A DNA stretch of 64,000 bases from CAXXOK01 sp035353615 (GTDB taxonomy: Bacteria; Bacillota; Clostridia; Christensenellales; Aristaeellaceae): positions 1 through 64,000 of the forward strand of contig DAOPZY010000007.1 in assembly GCA_035353615.1 (NCBI GenBank), given 5' to 3'. A program made the translations under genes and the position numbers. This document shows positions 17,732-26,204 of the stretch, piece after piece. The notes beneath the pieces were generated by a model, which had not been told where the DNA came from, made no database searches, and saw only the letters and a program-made list of their open reading frames with translations. Numbering within the stretch: the stretch's first letter is position 1; the number at the start of each line of letters is the position of its first letter.

Positions 17732-17833
17732 CTGACCCGCCTTCCGCCTGTTCACCAGCGGCTGTTGCATCAATTCAGCTTTCATAAAAAACAAACATAA
17801 ATTATGTATATCAATAAATCGTTCGGATTTATG

Positions 17834-17862
17834 TTGACATCAAAGCAACCCTCCTGTATAAT
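17834..17862 (+). promoter_or_regulatory. Main promoter of the purine operon
   Basis: Perfect TTGACA (17834-17839), 17 bp, perfect TATAAT (17857-17862). An A/T-rich stretch (17785-17820) before it may act as an UP element. This is the strongest promoter in the window. Confidence 0.88.
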
Positions 17863-17867
17863 GAAAA

Positions 17868-18000
17868 CTGTTCGTTTCCCGCGTTGGCATTTTTTATGGG
17901 TTCTTGAACCGTGCTGCCCAAGCCCTCAAGATCGCCGTGAACGAAACGAACCTGAAAACACGAACAAATAGCGGCCTGTACATACAGGCTGCGCTGTTTT
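17868..18000 (+). promoter_or_regulatory. Purine operon leader with PurR-like boxes and a hairpin
   Basis: GTTCG at 17870-17874, CGAAC at 17947-17951 and CGAAC at 17961-17965 (plus GTTCG at 17821-17825 before the promoter) resemble the CGAAC core of Bacillus PurR boxes. GGTTCTTGAACC (17899-17910) is a near-perfect palindrome. A GCCTGT/ACAGGC hairpin (about 17970-17995), followed by TTTT and then GGAGGG, might act as an attenuator close to the purE ribosome-binding site. No purine-riboswitch core was found. Confidence 0.4.
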
Positions 18001-18016
18001 GGAGGGATTGCCAACC

Positions 18017-18502
18017 ATGAAGAAGGTCGCCGTGATTATGGGCTCGGATAGCGATCTGCCTGTGCTGAAACCGTGCTTTGAACAGCTGCGCGAACTGGGC
18101 ATCCCCTTTGAAGCGCACGTGTTCAGCGCCCACCGCACGCCCGACGAGGCGGCCGCTTTTGCGATGAACGCCGCGGGCCAAGGCTTCGGCGTGCTGATCG
18201 CGGCGGCCGGCAAGGCTGCGCACCTCGCGGGGGCATTGGCGGCGCGCACCGTGCTGCCGGTGATCGGCATCCCTGTGAAGGCCTCCACCCTTGATGGGCT
18301 GGATGCGCTGCTTTCCACCGTGCAAATGCCCGCCGGGATTCCGGTGGCGACCGTTGCCATCGACGGGGCGGCCAACGCCGCCATTCTGGCCGCGCAGATG
18401 CTCGCCATGGCGGATCAGGATCTTTACGCAAAACTGCTGGCTGCGCGGGAAACCATGCGCCAGGCCGTACTCCAAAAAGACAGCAGGCTCGCCGTGGATT
18501 GA
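18017..18502 (+). CDS. purE: N5-carboxyaminoimidazole ribonucleotide mutase
   Basis: 161 residues. GSDSDLPVLKPC, SAHRTPDE and the AAGKAAHLAGALAA loop match class I PurE, which moves the carboxylate of N5-CAIR to give CAIR. Class I enzymes normally rely on PurK, but no purK is present in this operon; it may lie elsewhere or CO2 may suffice in a CO2-rich niche. ATG 18017 follows GGAGGGATTGCCAACC; the in-frame TTG at 17999 lies before the Shine-Dalgarno and is rejected. First gene of the operon. Confidence 0.95.
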   Translation: MKKVAVIMGSDSDLPVLKPCFEQLRELGIPFEAHVFSAHRTPDEAAAFAMNAAGQGFGVLIAAAGKAAHLAGALAARTVLPVIGIPVKASTLDGLDALLSTVQMPAGIPVATVAIDGAANAAILAAQMLAMADQDLYAKLLAARETMRQAVLQKDSRLAVD

Positions 18503-18571
18503 TACGCGGCGGGCTTTCCTAACTGTGCGGTGAAACGCCGCAAACCATTTGAAACAACAGGAGGCATCCCC

Positions 18572-19282
18572 ATGGAAAAGCGGGAACAGCTCTACGAAGG
18601 CAAAGCCAAAAAGGTGTACGCAACCGACGACCCCACGCTGGTGCTGGTGGATTACAAGGACGATGCAACCGCTTTCAACGGCCTCAAAAAAGGCACCATT
18701 GAAGGCAAAGGCGCCATCAACAACCGCGTAACCAACCACCTGATGAAACTGCTGGAGCAGCACGGCGTACCGACCCATCTGGTCCAGGAGCTTTCCGCGC
18801 GGGAAACGCTGGTGAAAAAGGTGCAGATTGTGCCTTTGGAAGTGATCGTGCGCAACGTGGCGGCCGGCTCGCTTTCCAAGCGCCTTGGCCTTGCGGAAGG
18901 CACACGCCTGCCAAAAACGGTGCTGGAATTTTGCTATAAAGACGACGCGCTGGGCGACCCGATGGTGAACGATTACCACATTGCCGCCATGGGTTGGGCC
19001 ACACAGGAGGAAATGGCGACCATCTGCCGTTATTCCCTGAAGGTGAACGAAGTGCTCAGCGACTATCTGAAGGATCTGAACATTGAGCTGATCGACTTTA
19101 AGCTTGAGTTTGGGCGCACTGCAGACGGAACCATCGTGCTGGCGGACGAGATTAGCCCCGACACCTGCCGTTTTTGGGACACGGTCACGCATGAAAAGCT
19201 CGACAAGGACCGCTTCCGCCGGGATTTGGGCGGCGTGGAAAACGCCTACCACGAAATTCTGAAACGCCTGTTGGGCGAGTGA
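18572..19282 (+). CDS. purC: SAICAR synthetase
   Basis: 236 residues, typical of bacterial PurC. It joins CAIR and aspartate using ATP to give SAICAR. YEGKAKKVYATDD, LVDYKDDATAFNG, VPLEVIVRNVAAGSL and ADEISPDTCRFWD are the family's signature segments. ATG 18572 follows GGAGGCATCCCC; the upstream in-frame ATG at 18530 lacks a ribosome-binding site. It lies 69 bp after purE. Confidence 0.97.
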   Translation: MEKREQLYEGKAKKVYATDDPTLVLVDYKDDATAFNGLKKGTIEGKGAINNRVTNHLMKLLEQHGVPTHLVQELSARETLVKKVQIVPLEVIVRNVAAGSLSKRLGLAEGTRLPKTVLEFCYKDDALGDPMVNDYHIAAMGWATQEEMATICRYSLKVNEVLSDYLKDLNIELIDFKLEFGRTADGTIVLADEISPDTCRFWDTVTHEKLDKDRFRRDLGGVENAYHEILKRLLGE

Positions 19283-19364
19283 GCCGGCCGCGAGGCCCGC
19301 GCAGGCGGTGAAACCGGGCGTTGCCTCCGCTTACCGAATCGTACCGGAAAGAAAGGGCGAACCA

Positions 19365-20816
19365 ATGAGCAAGCTCCACGAGGAATGCGGCGTTTTTGGC
19401 GTTTTCCTTCCCAACGGGCAGCAGGGCGTTGTGCACCCCGCCTACCACGCGCTGTACGCATTGCAGCACCGCGGGCAGGAAAGCTGCGGCATTGCCGTCA
19501 ATAACGACGGCGTGATCGATTGCCATAAGGATGTGGGCCTCGTAGGGGAGGTTTTCACCCGCGATGTGATGGAAAAGCTGACCGAGGGGTCCATCGCGGT
19601 GGGGCACTGCCGCTACGGCACCACCGGCGCGCAAAACCGCGGCAACGCTCAGCCTTTGTTGGTGAACCACCTCAAAGGCGGCATGGCGCTTTGCCACAAC
19701 GGCAATTTGGTGAACGCCCACGAACTGCGCGATAAGCTGGAGCGCGGCGGCGCGATTTTCCACACCACCAGCGACAGTGAAGTGATCGCCTACACCGTAA
19801 CGCAGGAACGGCTGACGGCGGAAAGCATTGAGCAGGCGGTGCTCGCCGCCATGAAGCGCATCCAGGGCGCCTACTCGCTGGTGGTCATGAGCCCCAGCAA
19901 GCTTGTGGCCGCGCGCGATCCGCATGGCTTTCGCCCGCTCTGCATGGGCGCTTTGGAAAACGGCGGCACGGTGTTTGCCAGCGAAAGCTGCGCGCTGGAC
20001 GCGATTGGCGCGGCCTTTGTGCGCGACATCCGCCCCGGCGAAGTGGTAGTGGTAGATCAGGACGGAATCCGCTCCCTGCAGTTGGACGAGCCTTGCAAAA
20101 GCGCCCTGTGCGTGTTTGAGTTTATTTACTTTGCCCGGCCGGACAGCGTGATCGACGGCAGCGCCGTGCACACGGCTCGCTTGCGCGCGGGCGCTTTCCT
20201 CGCGCTGGAACACCCGGTGCAGGCGGATGTGGTGATCGGCGTGCCGGACAGCGGCATCGACGCGGCCATCGGCTACGCCCGCCAGAGCGGCATCCCCTAC
20301 GGCGTGGGGTTCATCAAAAACCGCTACGTCGGGCGCACGTTTATACAGCCCGGGCAGCAGGCGCGGCAAAACGCCGTGCGCATCAAGCTGAACGCCGTGC
20401 GCTCCACGGTTGCGGGCAAGCGCGTGGTATTGATTGATGATTCCATTGTGCGGGGCACTACCAGCGCGCGCATTGTGAGCCTGCTGCGGGAGGCGGGGGC
20501 GACCGAGGTGCATATGCGGCTGAGTTCGCCGCCTTTTCGGCATCCCTGCTATTTTGGCACGGATATCGACTCCACCGATCACCTGATCGCCGCCAACCAT
20601 ACCGTGGAGGAAATCCGGACGCTGATTGGCGCGGACAGCCTTGGCTACCTGCCGGTGGAGTGCCTGGATAAACTGGCGGATCACAGCAGCTGCGGCTTTT
20701 GCAAGGGCTGCTTCACCGGCAGTTACCCCGTGGAACCGCCCCGGGACGCAAGCAAAAACAAGTTTGAAACCCATATTGGCCAAAACAGACGGGATGCGGA
20801 GGGCGAAGGCGAATGA
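19365..20816 (+). CDS. purF: Amidophosphoribosyltransferase
   Basis: 483 residues. Makes 5-phosphoribosylamine from PRPP and glutamine, the committed step. MSKLHEECGVFGVF shows a short propeptide: cleavage before Cys8 would free the catalytic N-terminal cysteine. The PRPP-binding loop is VVLIDDSIVRGTT. The C-terminal cysteine-rich SSCGFCKGCFTGSYP segment corresponds to the iron-sulfur ligand region of Bacillus-type PurF. ATG 19365 is chosen because the peptide then begins at the conserved propeptide. The stop overlaps purM by 4 bp (ATGA). Confidence 0.96.
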   Translation: MSKLHEECGVFGVFLPNGQQGVVHPAYHALYALQHRGQESCGIAVNNDGVIDCHKDVGLVGEVFTRDVMEKLTEGSIAVGHCRYGTTGAQNRGNAQPLLVNHLKGGMALCHNGNLVNAHELRDKLERGGAIFHTTSDSEVIAYTVTQERLTAESIEQAVLAAMKRIQGAYSLVVMSPSKLVAARDPHGFRPLCMGALENGGTVFASESCALDAIGAAFVRDIRPGEVVVVDQDGIRSLQLDEPCKSALCVFEFIYFARPDSVIDGSAVHTARLRAGAFLALEHPVQADVVIGVPDSGIDAAIGYARQSGIPYGVGFIKNRYVGRTFIQPGQQARQNAVRIKLNAVRSTVAGKRVVLIDDSIVRGTTSARIVSLLREAGATEVHMRLSSPPFRHPCYFGTDIDSTDHLIAANHTVEEIRTLIGADSLGYLPVECLDKLADHSSCGFCKGCFTGSYPVEPPRDASKNKFETHIGQNRRDAEGEGE

Positions 20817-21850
20817 AAAGCGAAAGCGAAAGCTACAAGGCCGCCGGGGTGGACATCACCGCCGGTTACCGTGCTGTGGAACTGATGAAAACCCATATCG
20901 CGCGCACCCTGACCGCGGGCGTGCTGGGCGATGTGGGCGGGTTTGGGGGCCTTTTTGAGCTGGACGTAACCGGCATGTCGCGCCCCGTGCTGGTCAGCGG
21001 CACCGACGGCGTGGGCACCAAGCTCCGGCTCGCCTTCCTGATGGATCGCCACGATACCGTGGGCATCGACTGCGTGGCAATGTGCGTGAACGACGTGATC
21101 TGCTGCGGAGCCAAGCCGCTGTTCTTTTTGGATTACATTGCCTGCGGTAAAAATGTGCCGGAAAAAATCGCGGCGATTGTTCAGGGCGTGGCGGAAGGCT
21201 GCGTGCAGGCTGGGTGCGCGCTGGTCGGCGGCGAAACCGCTGAAATGCCAGGCTTTTACCCTGTGGACGAGTATGATTTGGCCGGCTTTGCGGTCGGCGC
21301 GGTGGATAAGGCGAAAATTCTGGATAAAACCGCCATGCGCGCGGGCGACGCAGTGATCGCGCTGCCGTCCAGCGGGTTGCATTCCAACGGCTTTTCGTTG
21401 GTGCGCAAGGTGTTTGATGTGGAAAACGGCGGGCTTGCCGCAACCTATGCGGAGCTTGGCGGGGAAACGCTGGGGCAGACGCTGCTTACCCCCACGCGGA
21501 TTTATGTGAAGCCCGTGCTGGCTTTGATTGAAAAAGTGGACGTGCGCTCGCTGGCGCACATTACCGGCGGCGGGTTTTACGAAAACATTCCGCGCTCGCT
21601 GGCGGCGGGCTTTACGGCCAAGCTGGAACGCGGAGCCGTGCGGATTCCTCCTGTGTTTGACATCCTCGCGCGAGAGGGCAACCTGCCCGAGCGCGATATG
21701 TTCAACACCTTCAACATGGGCGTGGGCATGGTGGCGGTGGTGCCCGCCGGGCAGGCGGACGCGGCCCTTCAGGTGCTCAGCCAAAACGGAGTGGCTGCCT
21801 ATACGCTGGGCGAGATTGTCGCCGGCGAGGGAGGCGTGCGCCTGTGCTGA
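20813..21850 (+). CDS. purM: Phosphoribosylformylglycinamidine cyclo-ligase
   Basis: 345 residues, standard PurM length. Cyclises FGAM to AIR with ATP. It carries YKAAGVDITAGYRAVELMK, LVSGTDGVGTKL, GIDCVAMCVNDVICCGA, GGETAEMPGFY and HITGGGFYENIPR. ATP sites form at the dimer interface. It overlaps both neighbours: purF by 4 bp and purN by 7 bp. Confidence 0.97.
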   Translation: MKSESESYKAAGVDITAGYRAVELMKTHIARTLTAGVLGDVGGFGGLFELDVTGMSRPVLVSGTDGVGTKLRLAFLMDRHDTVGIDCVAMCVNDVICCGAKPLFFLDYIACGKNVPEKIAAIVQGVAEGCVQAGCALVGGETAEMPGFYPVDEYDLAGFAVGAVDKAKILDKTAMRAGDAVIALPSSGLHSNGFSLVRKVFDVENGGLAATYAELGGETLGQTLLTPTRIYVKPVLALIEKVDVRSLAHITGGGFYENIPRSLAAGFTAKLERGAVRIPPVFDILAREGNLPERDMFNTFNMGVGMVAVVPAGQADAALQVLSQNGVAAYTLGEIVAGEGGVRLC

Positions 21851-22452
21851 ACATTGCCGTGCTGGTCAGCGGCGGCGGCACCAACCTGCAAGCCTTGCTG
21901 AACGCGGAGGCGAGCGGCGCGCTGCACAGCGGGCATATTTCGCTGGTGGCGAGCAACCGGGCGGACGCCTACGCCCTCACCCGCGCAAGCCAGGCGGGCG
22001 TTGCGACGGCCACGCTTGAAAAGCAGCGGGGTGAAACGGCAGAGGCGTACGGCGCGCGGCTGGTGGCCCTGCTCAGGCAGCACGGCGTCGGGCTGGTGGT
22101 GCTGGCGGGGTTTTTGCTGATTTTAGCGCCCAACGTGATCGCGGCGTATCCGGACCGGATTGTGAACATCCACCCAAGCCTGATCCCCAGCTTTTGCGGG
22201 GAGGGCTACTATGGCCTCAAAGTGCATGAGGCGGCGCTAAAACGGGGCGTCAAAATAACCGGCGCCACGGTGCATCTGGTGAACGAGGTGCCGGACGGCG
22301 GGCGCATCCTTGCGCAAAAGGCGGTCGCAGTGGAACCGGGCGATACCCCGGAAACCCTGCAACGCCGTGTAATGGTTGAGGCGGAATGGGTGTTGCTGCC
22401 GCAGACCGTGGAGTGGCTGTCGCAGCGGATTGCCAGCGGGCAGGAGGCGTGA
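21844..22452 (+). CDS. purN: Phosphoribosylglycinamide formyltransferase
   Basis: 202 residues. Transfers a formyl group from 10-formyl-THF to GAR. LVSGGGTNLQALL, the catalytic NIHPSL (Asn, His) and the later VPDGG Asp match PurN. The start is GTG 21844 inside the end of purM, giving MLNIAVLVSGGG. Formyl transfer here is folate-dependent, since no formate-dependent purT was seen. Confidence 0.96.
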   Translation: MLNIAVLVSGGGTNLQALLNAEASGALHSGHISLVASNRADAYALTRASQAGVATATLEKQRGETAEAYGARLVALLRQHGVGLVVLAGFLLILAPNVIAAYPDRIVNIHPSLIPSFCGEGYYGLKVHEAALKRGVKITGATVHLVNEVPDGGRILAQKAVAVEPGDTPETLQRRVMVEAEWVLLPQTVEWLSQRIASGQEA

Positions 22453-22549
22453 GCGGAAACCCGCGATGCTAACCGCTCCCGGCTTGGGTTTGGCTGCCCT
22501 TCCCGCCGGGCGGTTTTGGCATACAGGGCGGCATTCCCCGGCGAAAACC

Positions 22550-22579
22550 TTGTGAAGCCTTGGGCAAAAGTGCTATGAT
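22550..22579 (+). promoter_or_regulatory. Possible internal promoter before IMP cyclohydrolase
   Basis: TTGTGA (22550-22555), 18 bp, TATGAT (22574-22579) in the 208-bp gap after purN. Confidence 0.35.
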
Positions 22580-22660
22580 ATCAGGGGGCATACGGGGGTT
22601 TTCCCTGCCGGGCGGCGTTTGGCCGCACCGACCCCGATACCGAAGGAGGCGCACCTGCAT

Positions 22661-23380
22661 ATGAAACGGACAGACCCTTGCGAATATTTGGCAAAGATCG
22701 ACTATCCCGGCCGGGGTATCCTGCTGGGCCGCAGCGCGGACGGTGAACGCGCGGTGATGGCTTATTTTATCATGGGGCGGAGCGAAAACAGCCGTAACCG
22801 GGTGTTTACCCCCAAGGATGGCGGCATTGTGACCGAGGCGGCCGATCCCTCCAAAATGACGGACCCCAGCCTGATTATCTACGCGCCCGTCCGATTGGCC
22901 GGCAACCATATGACGGTTGTCACCAACGGCAACCAGACGGATGCGGTAGCGCGCGGGCTTGCCGAGGGCGAAACCTTTGAAGCGGCCCTGCGCACCCAAA
23001 CCTTCGAGCCGGATGCGCCCAACTACACCCCGCGCATTTCCGGGCTGATGGAGGCGGGCGACTGCGCCATGAGCTATCAGCTTTCCATTGTTAAAAGCGA
23101 TGACGGCAACCCGGACAGCGTGCAGCGGTTCTTCTTTGACTATCCGCAGCCCCGCGCCGGGGAGGGGCACCTGATCCATACCTACCGCGAAAACGGCGAC
23201 CCGATCCCCAGCTTTGAAGGGGAGCCGGTGGGCGTCAGCCTTTGCGGCGCGGACATCGACCAGCTTGCGCTGGCGCTGTGGAACGCGCTGGACATGCAAA
23301 ACCGCGTAAGCCTGTTTGTGCGCACCGTTGACCTTGCGGATGGGCACACCGATACCCGCATCATTAACCAACGAAGCTGA
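22661..23380 (+). CDS. Stand-alone IMP cyclohydrolase (PurO-type family)
   Basis: 239 residues. The family closes the ring of FAICAR to give IMP, the last step of the pathway. GRGILLGRS, MAYFIMGRSENSRNRVF, LAGNHMTVVTNGNQTD and the FEPDAPNYTPRISG segment are characteristic of the IMP_cyclohyd fold, which is unrelated to the cyclohydrolase half of bifunctional PurH. ATG 22661 follows AAGGAGGCGCACCTGCAT. It sits 15 bp before the separate AICAR formyltransferase gene, so the two steps normally joined in PurH are encoded by two genes here. Confidence 0.88.
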   Translation: MKRTDPCEYLAKIDYPGRGILLGRSADGERAVMAYFIMGRSENSRNRVFTPKDGGIVTEAADPSKMTDPSLIIYAPVRLAGNHMTVVTNGNQTDAVARGLAEGETFEAALRTQTFEPDAPNYTPRISGLMEAGDCAMSYQLSIVKSDDGNPDSVQRFFFDYPQPRAGEGHLIHTYRENGDPIPSFEGEPVGVSLCGADIDQLALALWNALDMQNRVSLFVRTVDLADGHTDTRIINQRS

Positions 23381-23395
23381 GGAGGCCATACCGCC

Positions 23396-24574
23396 ATGAC
23401 GGAGCTGGAACTCAAGTACGGCTGCAACCCCAACCAGAAGCCCGCGCGCATTTTTTCGCAAACGGGCGCGCTGCCTTTGGCGGTGCTCAACGGCAAACCG
23501 GGCTACATCAATTTTTTGGACGCGCTCAACGGCTGGCAGCTGGTGCGGGAGCTGAAACGCGCAACCGGCCTGCCGGCGGCCGCGTCCTTCAAGCATGTAA
23601 GCCCGGCCGGCGCGGCGCTTGGCCTGCCGCTGACAGCCACGCTACGCAGCATCTACTTTGTGGCGGAAAACGCGGAGCTAAGCCCCCTCGCGTGCGCCTA
23701 TGCCCGCGCGCGGGGCGCGGACCGCATGAGCAGCTTTGGGGATTGGATTTGCCTTTCGGACCTCTGCGACGTTTCGACAGCCCTGCTGATCAAGCCGGAG
23801 GTGAGCGACGGCGTGATCGCCCCGGGTTACGCGCCTGAAGCGCTGGAGATTCTTAAAGGCAAACGGCAGGGCAACTACAACATTGTGCAGATCGACGAAG
23901 GGTACGAGCCGCCCGCGCTGGAACGCAAGGATGTGTTCGGCGTTACGTTTGAGCAAAACCGCAACGAGCTGCGAATTGACGACGCCTTTTTTGCCAATGT
24001 GGTTACGCAAAACCGCGAACTGCCCGCCTCCGCCAAGCGCGATCTGGCGGTGGCGATGGTCACGCTCAAGTATACGCAATCCAACTCCGTGTGCTATGTG
24101 AAGGACGGGCAGTGCATCGGCATCGGCGCGGGCCAGCAGAGCCGCATTCACTGCACGCGGTTAGCGGGCGACAAGGCGAACAACTGGTGGTTGCGACAGC
24201 ATCCTCTTACGCTGAGCCTGCCGTTTTTGCCCGGGATCAAAAACCCGGACCGGGACAACGCCATCGACCGCTACATCAGCGACGAGAGCGAGGAAACCGT
24301 GCTTTCCGAGGGGCGCTGGCAAACGCTGTTCAGCCGCAAACCGGAGCCGCTAACGCAGGCGCAGAAACGCCTCTGGCTCAAGGAGCTGACCGGCGTCAGC
24401 CTTGGCAGCGACGCGTTTTTCCCCTTCAGCGACAATGTTGACCGCGCGGTGCAAAGCGGCGTGCGGTATATCGCGCAGCCCGGCGGCAGCAAGCGCGATC
24501 AGGAAGTGATTGACGCCTGCGACGCTTACGGCGTAACGATGGCGTTCACAGGGTTGAGGCTTTTCCACCATTGA
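23396..24574 (+). CDS. purH: AICAR formyltransferase (PurH C-terminal-type, monofunctional)
   Basis: 392 residues covering only the formyltransferase part of PurH. LKYGCNPNQKPAR at the N-terminus, the catalytic Lys-His in SFKHVSPAG (about residues 63-70), KYTQSNSVCYVKDGQ, GIGAGQQSRIHCTRLAG and the C-terminal YIAQPGGSKRDQEVIDACD are diagnostic. It uses 10-formyl-THF to formylate AICAR. There is no MGS-like cyclohydrolase domain, which is supplied by the previous gene. GAGGAGGCC precedes the ATG. Confidence 0.93.
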   Translation: MTELELKYGCNPNQKPARIFSQTGALPLAVLNGKPGYINFLDALNGWQLVRELKRATGLPAAASFKHVSPAGAALGLPLTATLRSIYFVAENAELSPLACAYARARGADRMSSFGDWICLSDLCDVSTALLIKPEVSDGVIAPGYAPEALEILKGKRQGNYNIVQIDEGYEPPALERKDVFGVTFEQNRNELRIDDAFFANVVTQNRELPASAKRDLAVAMVTLKYTQSNSVCYVKDGQCIGIGAGQQSRIHCTRLAGDKANNWWLRQHPLTLSLPFLPGIKNPDRDNAIDRYISDESEETVLSEGRWQTLFSRKPEPLTQAQKRLWLKELTGVSLGSDAFFPFSDNVDRAVQSGVRYIAQPGGSKRDQEVIDACDAYGVTMAFTGLRLFHH

Positions 24575-24641
24575 GCCGGGCCGCTCAGGTTCGGCGGAGG
24601 CATCGCCCATTCTCCCGAAAAGCAGGTAAGGAGAGGATCCC

Positions 24642-25952
24642 ATGAAGGTGCTCGTTGTGGGCGGCGGCGGCCGCGAACACGCCATCCTCCAAAAGCTGAG
24701 CGAAAGCCCGCTCGTTAACCGACTGTACTGTGCGCCCGGCAACGGCGGCATTGCCGCGCTGGCGGAGTGCGTGCCGATCCGCGCCACGGAAGTGGAAGCC
24801 ATTGCCGACTGGGCGCAGGTTAACGGCATGGAGTTTGTGGTCGTCGCGCCGGACGATCCTCTGTGCCTTGGGCTTACGGATCTGCTGGCCGCGCGGGGCA
24901 TCCCCGCGTTTGGCCCCAGCAAGCTGGCCGCGCGCATTGAGGGCAGCAAGGTGTTTGCCAAAAAACTGATGCGCAAGTACCATATTCCCACCGCGGAATG
25001 CGAAATTTTTTCAGATATGGAGCTGGCGCTCCGCTACATCCGCATCGCGCCCTGCCCCATGGTGGTGAAGGCCGACGGACTGGCGCTGGGCAAGGGCGTT
25101 GTGATTTGCCAAAACCGGGACGAGGCCGAGCAGGCGGTGCGCGATATGATGGAGCGCCGCAAGTTTGGCGATTCCGGCAGCCGCGTGGTGGTGGAGGAGT
25201 TTTTGCAGGGGCCGGAGGTGAGCGTGCTCGCCTTTACCGACGGGGTTACGCTGCGGCCGATGGTTTCCAGCATGGATCACAAACGGGCGAAGGATTTCGA
25301 TCAGGGGCTGAACACGGGCGGCATGGGCGTGATCGCCCCCAACCCCTGCTACACGCCCGCCATTGCCGAGGAATGTATGCGCACGATCTTTTTGCCGACG
25401 CTGGAGGCCATGCGCTTGGAGGGTTGCCCCTTTCAGGGTTGCCTGTATTTTGGGCTGATGCTGACCGAGAACGGCCCGAAGGTGATTGAGTACAACTGCC
25501 GTTTTGGCGACCCGGAGGCGCAGGCGGTGCTGCCGCTGCTCAGCAGCGATCTGTTTGCGATCATGCGCCATGTGGCGGCGGGCACGCTCAGCGAGGCGGA
25601 GGTTACTTTTTCAAGCGGGGCGAGCTGTTGCGTGGTGCTGGCCTCAGGCGGGTATCCGGAAGCCTACCGCACGGGCCTGCCGATTACAGGCATTTCGCAG
25701 GCCGAGGCCATGCCGGGCGTGAGCGTGTTCCATGCCGGCACCCGCCTGACCCAAACCGGGGAGCTGGTCACCGCCGGGGGGCGCGTATTGGGGGTAACAG
25801 CCGTGGGCGATACGCTTTCGCAGGCGATCCGTAGCGCGTACCTCGCGGCGGAGGCGATATCGTTTGAAGGCGCGCATATGCGCGGGGATATCGGCGCGCG
25901 GGCGTTGGAAGCGGTGGCTTTGGCGCAGCCGGAAAACGTGGAGCGCGTTTAG
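24642..25952 (+). CDS. purD: Phosphoribosylamine-glycine ligase (GAR synthetase)
   Basis: 436 residues, ATP-grasp fold. VLVVGGGGREHAI is the N-terminal signature, and VKADGLALGKGVVI, SSMDHKRAKD, GGMGVIAPNP and EYNCRFGDPEAQ are conserved ATP-grasp and substrate segments. Couples glycine to phosphoribosylamine. AAGGAGAGGATCCC precedes the ATG. The gene ends in TAG, showing that amber is used as a stop in this genome. A degenerate hairpin-chain repeat follows about 25 bp downstream. Confidence 0.97.
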   Translation: MKVLVVGGGGREHAILQKLSESPLVNRLYCAPGNGGIAALAECVPIRATEVEAIADWAQVNGMEFVVVAPDDPLCLGLTDLLAARGIPAFGPSKLAARIEGSKVFAKKLMRKYHIPTAECEIFSDMELALRYIRIAPCPMVVKADGLALGKGVVICQNRDEAEQAVRDMMERRKFGDSGSRVVVEEFLQGPEVSVLAFTDGVTLRPMVSSMDHKRAKDFDQGLNTGGMGVIAPNPCYTPAIAEECMRTIFLPTLEAMRLEGCPFQGCLYFGLMLTENGPKVIEYNCRFGDPEAQAVLPLLSSDLFAIMRHVAAGTLSEAEVTFSSGASCCVVLASGGYPEAYRTGLPITGISQAEAMPGVSVFHAGTRLTQTGELVTAGGRVLGVTAVGDTLSQAIRSAYLAAEAISFEGAHMRGDIGARALEAVALAQPENVERV

Positions 25953-25975
25953 CGGCCATTGGCCGGCCCGTCCCC

Positions 25976-26080
25976 TGACGAAACGGAACGGGGTCAATGG
26001 CAAAGCCCCGCGGGGCGCAGAGGCAAGGCCCTTTGCCCTGCCGGAGGCCCACAGCGCGGCGAGGTTGAAACAGAAACGCC
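25976..26080 (+). repeat. Degenerate hairpin-chain repeat after purD
   Basis: ACGGAACGGGGTCAATGGCA, then GCCCCGCGGGGCGCAGAGG and CCTGCCGGAGGCC keep the order of the repeat modules in eroded form. It has the same polarity as purD. A decayed copy of the conserved terminator-like module (CGAGCGCCGAAGGCGCAA, 26092-26109) follows. Confidence 0.5.
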
Positions 26081-26204
26081 GCGAGCGCCGAAGGCGCAAG
26101 GGTCAGGGGCCGCGCGCAGGGTTTTCTAAACGCCATGGACGGCGGCAATGCCCCAGCCGGCGAAGGTTTTGCGCATTCGACTGATAATGTTTCAGGAGGT
26201 AGTT

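Noticed and set aside
17546..17794. 82-codon minus-strand frame before the purine operon
   Set aside because: It overlaps a strong rightward terminator (17700-17731) and the repeat array and has no recognisable domain; a basic composition alone is not evidence of a transposase remnant.
17894..20783. Very long minus-strand open frames antisense to purE-purC-purF (450-530 codons)
   Set aside because: They are shadows of GC-rich coding sequence: no family resemblance, no ribosome-binding site, and the opposite strand encodes unmistakable purine enzymes.
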